Source of the DNA: JBBRHH01 sp038222915
GTDB taxonomy: Bacteria; Planctomycetota; Phycisphaerae; Tepidisphaerales; Tepidisphaeraceae
Assembly: GCA_038222915.1 (NCBI GenBank)
Contig: JBBRHH010000216.1
Coordinates: 1-9,335, forward strand
Length of the DNA: 9,335 nt
Reading direction: 5' to 3'
This document shows, one piece after another, positions 7,877-9,335 of the stretch (its first letter is position 1; each line of letters begins with the position of its first letter). The translations under genes were made by a program, and so were the position numbers. The notes under the pieces are model-generated. The model was not told where the DNA came from and did not search any database. It saw only the letters and a program-made list of their open reading frames with translations.

Positions 7877-8656
7877 TCAGCGCGCCGTCCAGCCGCCGTC
7901 GATCGTGATGGTTTGCCCCGTGATATTGCGTGACAAAGGACTCAAAAGAAACGCGACCGCCGCCGCAACCTCTTCAACCGTGATAAACGCTTTCTTGGGC
8001 ATCGGCTCCAGCATGATCCGCTGGATCACATCCTCTTCCGAAATCTGATGCGTCCGCGCCTGGTCCTTGATCTGTGCATCCACCAAAGGCGTACGGATAT
8101 ATGCCGGACAAATCGTATTGCACGTGATGTCCACATCGCCCGTCTCCAATGCCACCGACTTGGAGAACCCAACCAATGCGTGCTTGGCCGCCACATAAGC
8201 GGATTTGTACGGCGACGCGATCAACGAATGCACCGACCCAATATTCACCACCCGTCCAAATCCCGCCGCCCGCATCGCCGGCAGCAAGGCCCGCGTCATG
8301 AGAAAGGTCCCCTTCAACAGCACATCCATCAGCAAATCCCACTTCGCCGAAGGAAACGCATCCACCCGCGCCACATGCTGCAGCCCCGCATTGTTCACCA
8401 GCACCTCCACCGGCCGCTTCAATCCCACCTGTCCGACCAACCGCTCAATCTCCTGTTCAGAAGTCACATCCAGCGCATAAGCCTCAGCCTCGCCACCAAC
8501 CCCGCGAATCTGTTCAACGGTTTCAGCAGCTCCGGCAAAACGCAGATCGGTCACCAGAATCGAATGCCCTTGCTGTGCAAGCCACAGCGCCAGCCCACGA
8601 CCCAGCCCACTCCCCGCGCCAGTGATCAGAATATTTCGCTTTGTGTCGTTCATCAT
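7877..8656 (-). CDS. bdhA: 3-hydroxybutyrate dehydrogenase (short-chain dehydrogenase/reductase)
   Basis: This 259-residue cytoplasmic enzyme should oxidise (R)-3-hydroxybutyrate to acetoacetate with NAD+. The Rossmann motif TGAGSGLG is at 12-19, D37 fits an NAD preference, and NNAG is at 88-91. The catalytic residues are S141, Y154 and K158 (SAYVAAKHA, 152-160). The residues known to hold the substrate carboxylate in Pseudomonas 3-hydroxybutyrate dehydrogenases (Gln, His, Lys, Gln) appear as Q93, H143, K151 and Q195, which separates it from generic 3-oxoacyl reductases. The C-terminus TGQTITIDGGWTAR (246-259) and the motif ICPAYIRTPLV (182-192) also fit. The first ATG (8656-8654) overlaps the ligase stop TGA (8655-8653) as ATGA, a classic translational-coupling arrangement; a second ATG follows at once (8653-8651), so the exact start is uncertain by one codon. 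It lies between the ligase and the permease in one operon. Confidence 0.95.
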   Translation of the reverse strand: MMNDTKRNILITGAGSGLGRGLALWLAQQGHSILVTDLRFAGAAETVEQIRGVGGEAEAYALDVTSEQEIERLVGQVGLKRPVEVLVNNAGLQHVARVDAFPSAKWDLLMDVLLKGTFLMTRALLPAMRAAGFGRVVNIGSVHSLIASPYKSAYVAAKHALVGFSKSVALETGDVDITCNTICPAYIRTPLVDAQIKDQARTHQISEEDVIQRIMLEPMPKKAFITVEEVAAAVAFLLSPLSRNITGQTITIDGGWTAR

Positions 8657-9335
8657 TTGCCCAAATACCGATCGCGCAGCGCCCGTCGCATCACCTTGTT
8701 CGAAGCCGTGCGCGGCAGTGCATCAATTACAACCACATCATGAATCTTGAACAACGGGTTCAAATCCCGCCGGATCGCCGTCTGCATCGCGCCCATAAGA
8801 ACTTCGTTGCGTACATCAGCGCCCTGGCTGCAAGTCACAAAAACCACCAGAAAACTCGGCCCCCCTTTCGGCGAAACCGCAATCGCCGCCGCCTCCACAA
8901 CTCCCGGCACCGATTGCACAACGCCCTCGATCTCCGCCGAGCTGATCTTGATCCCCCCAAGGTTCATCGTGTCATCCGCACGCCCAAGCGCCCGCCATCG
9001 GCCATCCGCAAGCCGCTCCACCTGATCGCCGTGCCGCCGCAACACCTCGCCGCTCGGCCCGCGCGGCACGCCCGCAAAATAAACCTCCTCGTGCGACTTA
9101 TTCAGCAACGTGTTCGACAACCCAATCGAGGGCGGCACAATAAACAACTCGCCGTTATCCGCGGGTTTTCCATCTTCATCCAGGATCACAACATCCAGCC
9201 CAAGCGCCGGCGTATTGAAAGTCCCGGCCACACAAGGCAGCGTCACCGACCCCGTCAAATACCCGCCTCCAATCTCCGGGGGCGCGCGGTGTGCGGGCCG
9301 CGGGGGGGGCGCGGGCGGGGGGGGGGGCGCGGGGG
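8653..9335 (-). CDS. Acyl-CoA synthetase (AMP-forming), C-terminal part; N-terminus beyond window
   Basis: Residue numbers count from a TTG codon at 9258, which is inside the gene and not the real start. The frame continues upstream through EIGGGY (9276-9259), the adenylate-forming-enzyme motif normally preceded by T. Visible core motifs are TPALGLDVVILDEDGKP (16-32), LRRHGD with the nucleotide-binding D78, GRADDTMNLGGIKISSAEIE (92-111) at the domain hinge, LNPLFKI (166-172), and PRTASNKVMRR (182-192) with the catalytic lysine K188. LRRHGD, DDTMNLGGIK and LNPLFK are characteristic of the group that includes plant peroxisomal AAE17/AAE18, not classical acetoacetyl-CoA synthetase, which has a different hinge (SDATLNPGG). 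It activates a carboxylic acid to its CoA thioester via an acyl-AMP. Context suggests acetoacetate, 3-hydroxybutyrate or another short acid; this is inference. It is the most upstream visible gene of the operon. Sequence beyond about 9279 is probably erroneous, so the trusted coding part is 8653-9278. Confidence 0.85.
   Translation of the reverse strand, partial: PAPPPPPAPPPRPAHRAPPEIGGGYLTGSVTLPCVAGTFNTPALGLDVVILDEDGKPADNGELFIVPPSIGLSNTLLNKSHEEVYFAGVPRGPSGEVLRRHGDQVERLADGRWRALGRADDTMNLGGIKISSAEIEGVVQSVPGVVEAAAIAVSPKGGPSFLVVFVTCSQGADVRNEVLMGAMQTAIRRDLNPLFKIHDVVVIDALPRTASNKVMRRALRDRYLGK
9279..9335. other. Low-complexity G-run tail, probable contig-end sequencing artefact
   Basis: The last 57 bases are almost only G and C, with G runs of up to 12 and two isolated T's at 9290 and 9292. 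This is unlike any other stretch of the window. The change occurs inside the synthetase gene: the frame reads a family-typical EIGGGY up to 9276, the next upstream codon should be Thr but reads Pro, and beyond that the translation is an Ala/Pro/Arg string without family resemblance. Poor base calls at a contig end explain this best. Confidence 0.7.

Noticed and set aside
8048..8743. A 231-residue plus-strand open frame
   Set aside because: It is antisense to the 3-hydroxybutyrate dehydrogenase and is His/Arg-rich without recognisable content.
9301..9335. Possible G-quadruplex or repeat element in the G runs
   Set aside because: The runs interrupt a conserved gene exactly at the window end and look like base-calling failure rather than a genetic element.

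Overview
The window looks like a chromosomal segment, or contig end, from a member of the Planctomycetota or a relative in the PVC group (Verrucomicrobiota and Lentisphaerota also carry these families). The main evidence is the left-hand pair: a DUF1501 protein with a Tat signal, next to a large secreted PSCyt1-DUF1549-DUF1553 c-type cytochrome protein. These families are strongly expanded in that group. The DNA is moderately GC-rich and tightly packed. I see no rRNA, tRNA, CRISPR array, insertion sequence or phage genes.

Layout. (1) Positions 1-3515, minus strand: the cytochrome gene followed 16 bp later by a DUF1501 gene that runs off the left edge, likely one transcription unit of exported proteins. 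(2) Positions 3516-3853: the only sizeable non-coding gap, a divergent intergenic region that must serve leftward and rightward transcription. (3) Positions 3854-6462, plus strand: a secreted protein with N-terminal HEAT-like helices and a von Willebrand A domain, then 20 bp later a LarE-type sulfur insertase with three conserved-looking cysteines (CxxC plus the active-site Cys). (4) Positions 6470-9335, minus strand, read right to left: the C-terminal part of an acyl-CoA synthetase, a 3-hydroxybutyrate dehydrogenase whose start overlaps the synthetase stop (ATGA), and 15 bp later a GntP-family permease. The permease meets larE tail to tail with 7 bp between the stops.

The right-hand cluster reads as a short operon for taking up and using 3-hydroxybutyrate: permease for entry, dehydrogenase to acetoacetate, and ligase to make a CoA thioester. 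The ligase resembles the plant AAE17/18 type rather than classical acetoacetyl-CoA synthetase, so its substrate is inferred from context. LarE belongs to nickel-pincer nucleotide cofactor synthesis, but no larA, larB or larC is in the window.

The last ~57 bases (from about 9279) are a G/C-only-looking, G-run-rich tail that breaks a conserved motif of the ligase. They are best treated as low-quality contig-end sequence. Nothing here is clearly a wholly new system. The most worthwhile oddities are the isolated three-cysteine LarE behind a secreted HEAT-VWA protein, and the non-canonical ligase in the hydroxybutyrate operon.
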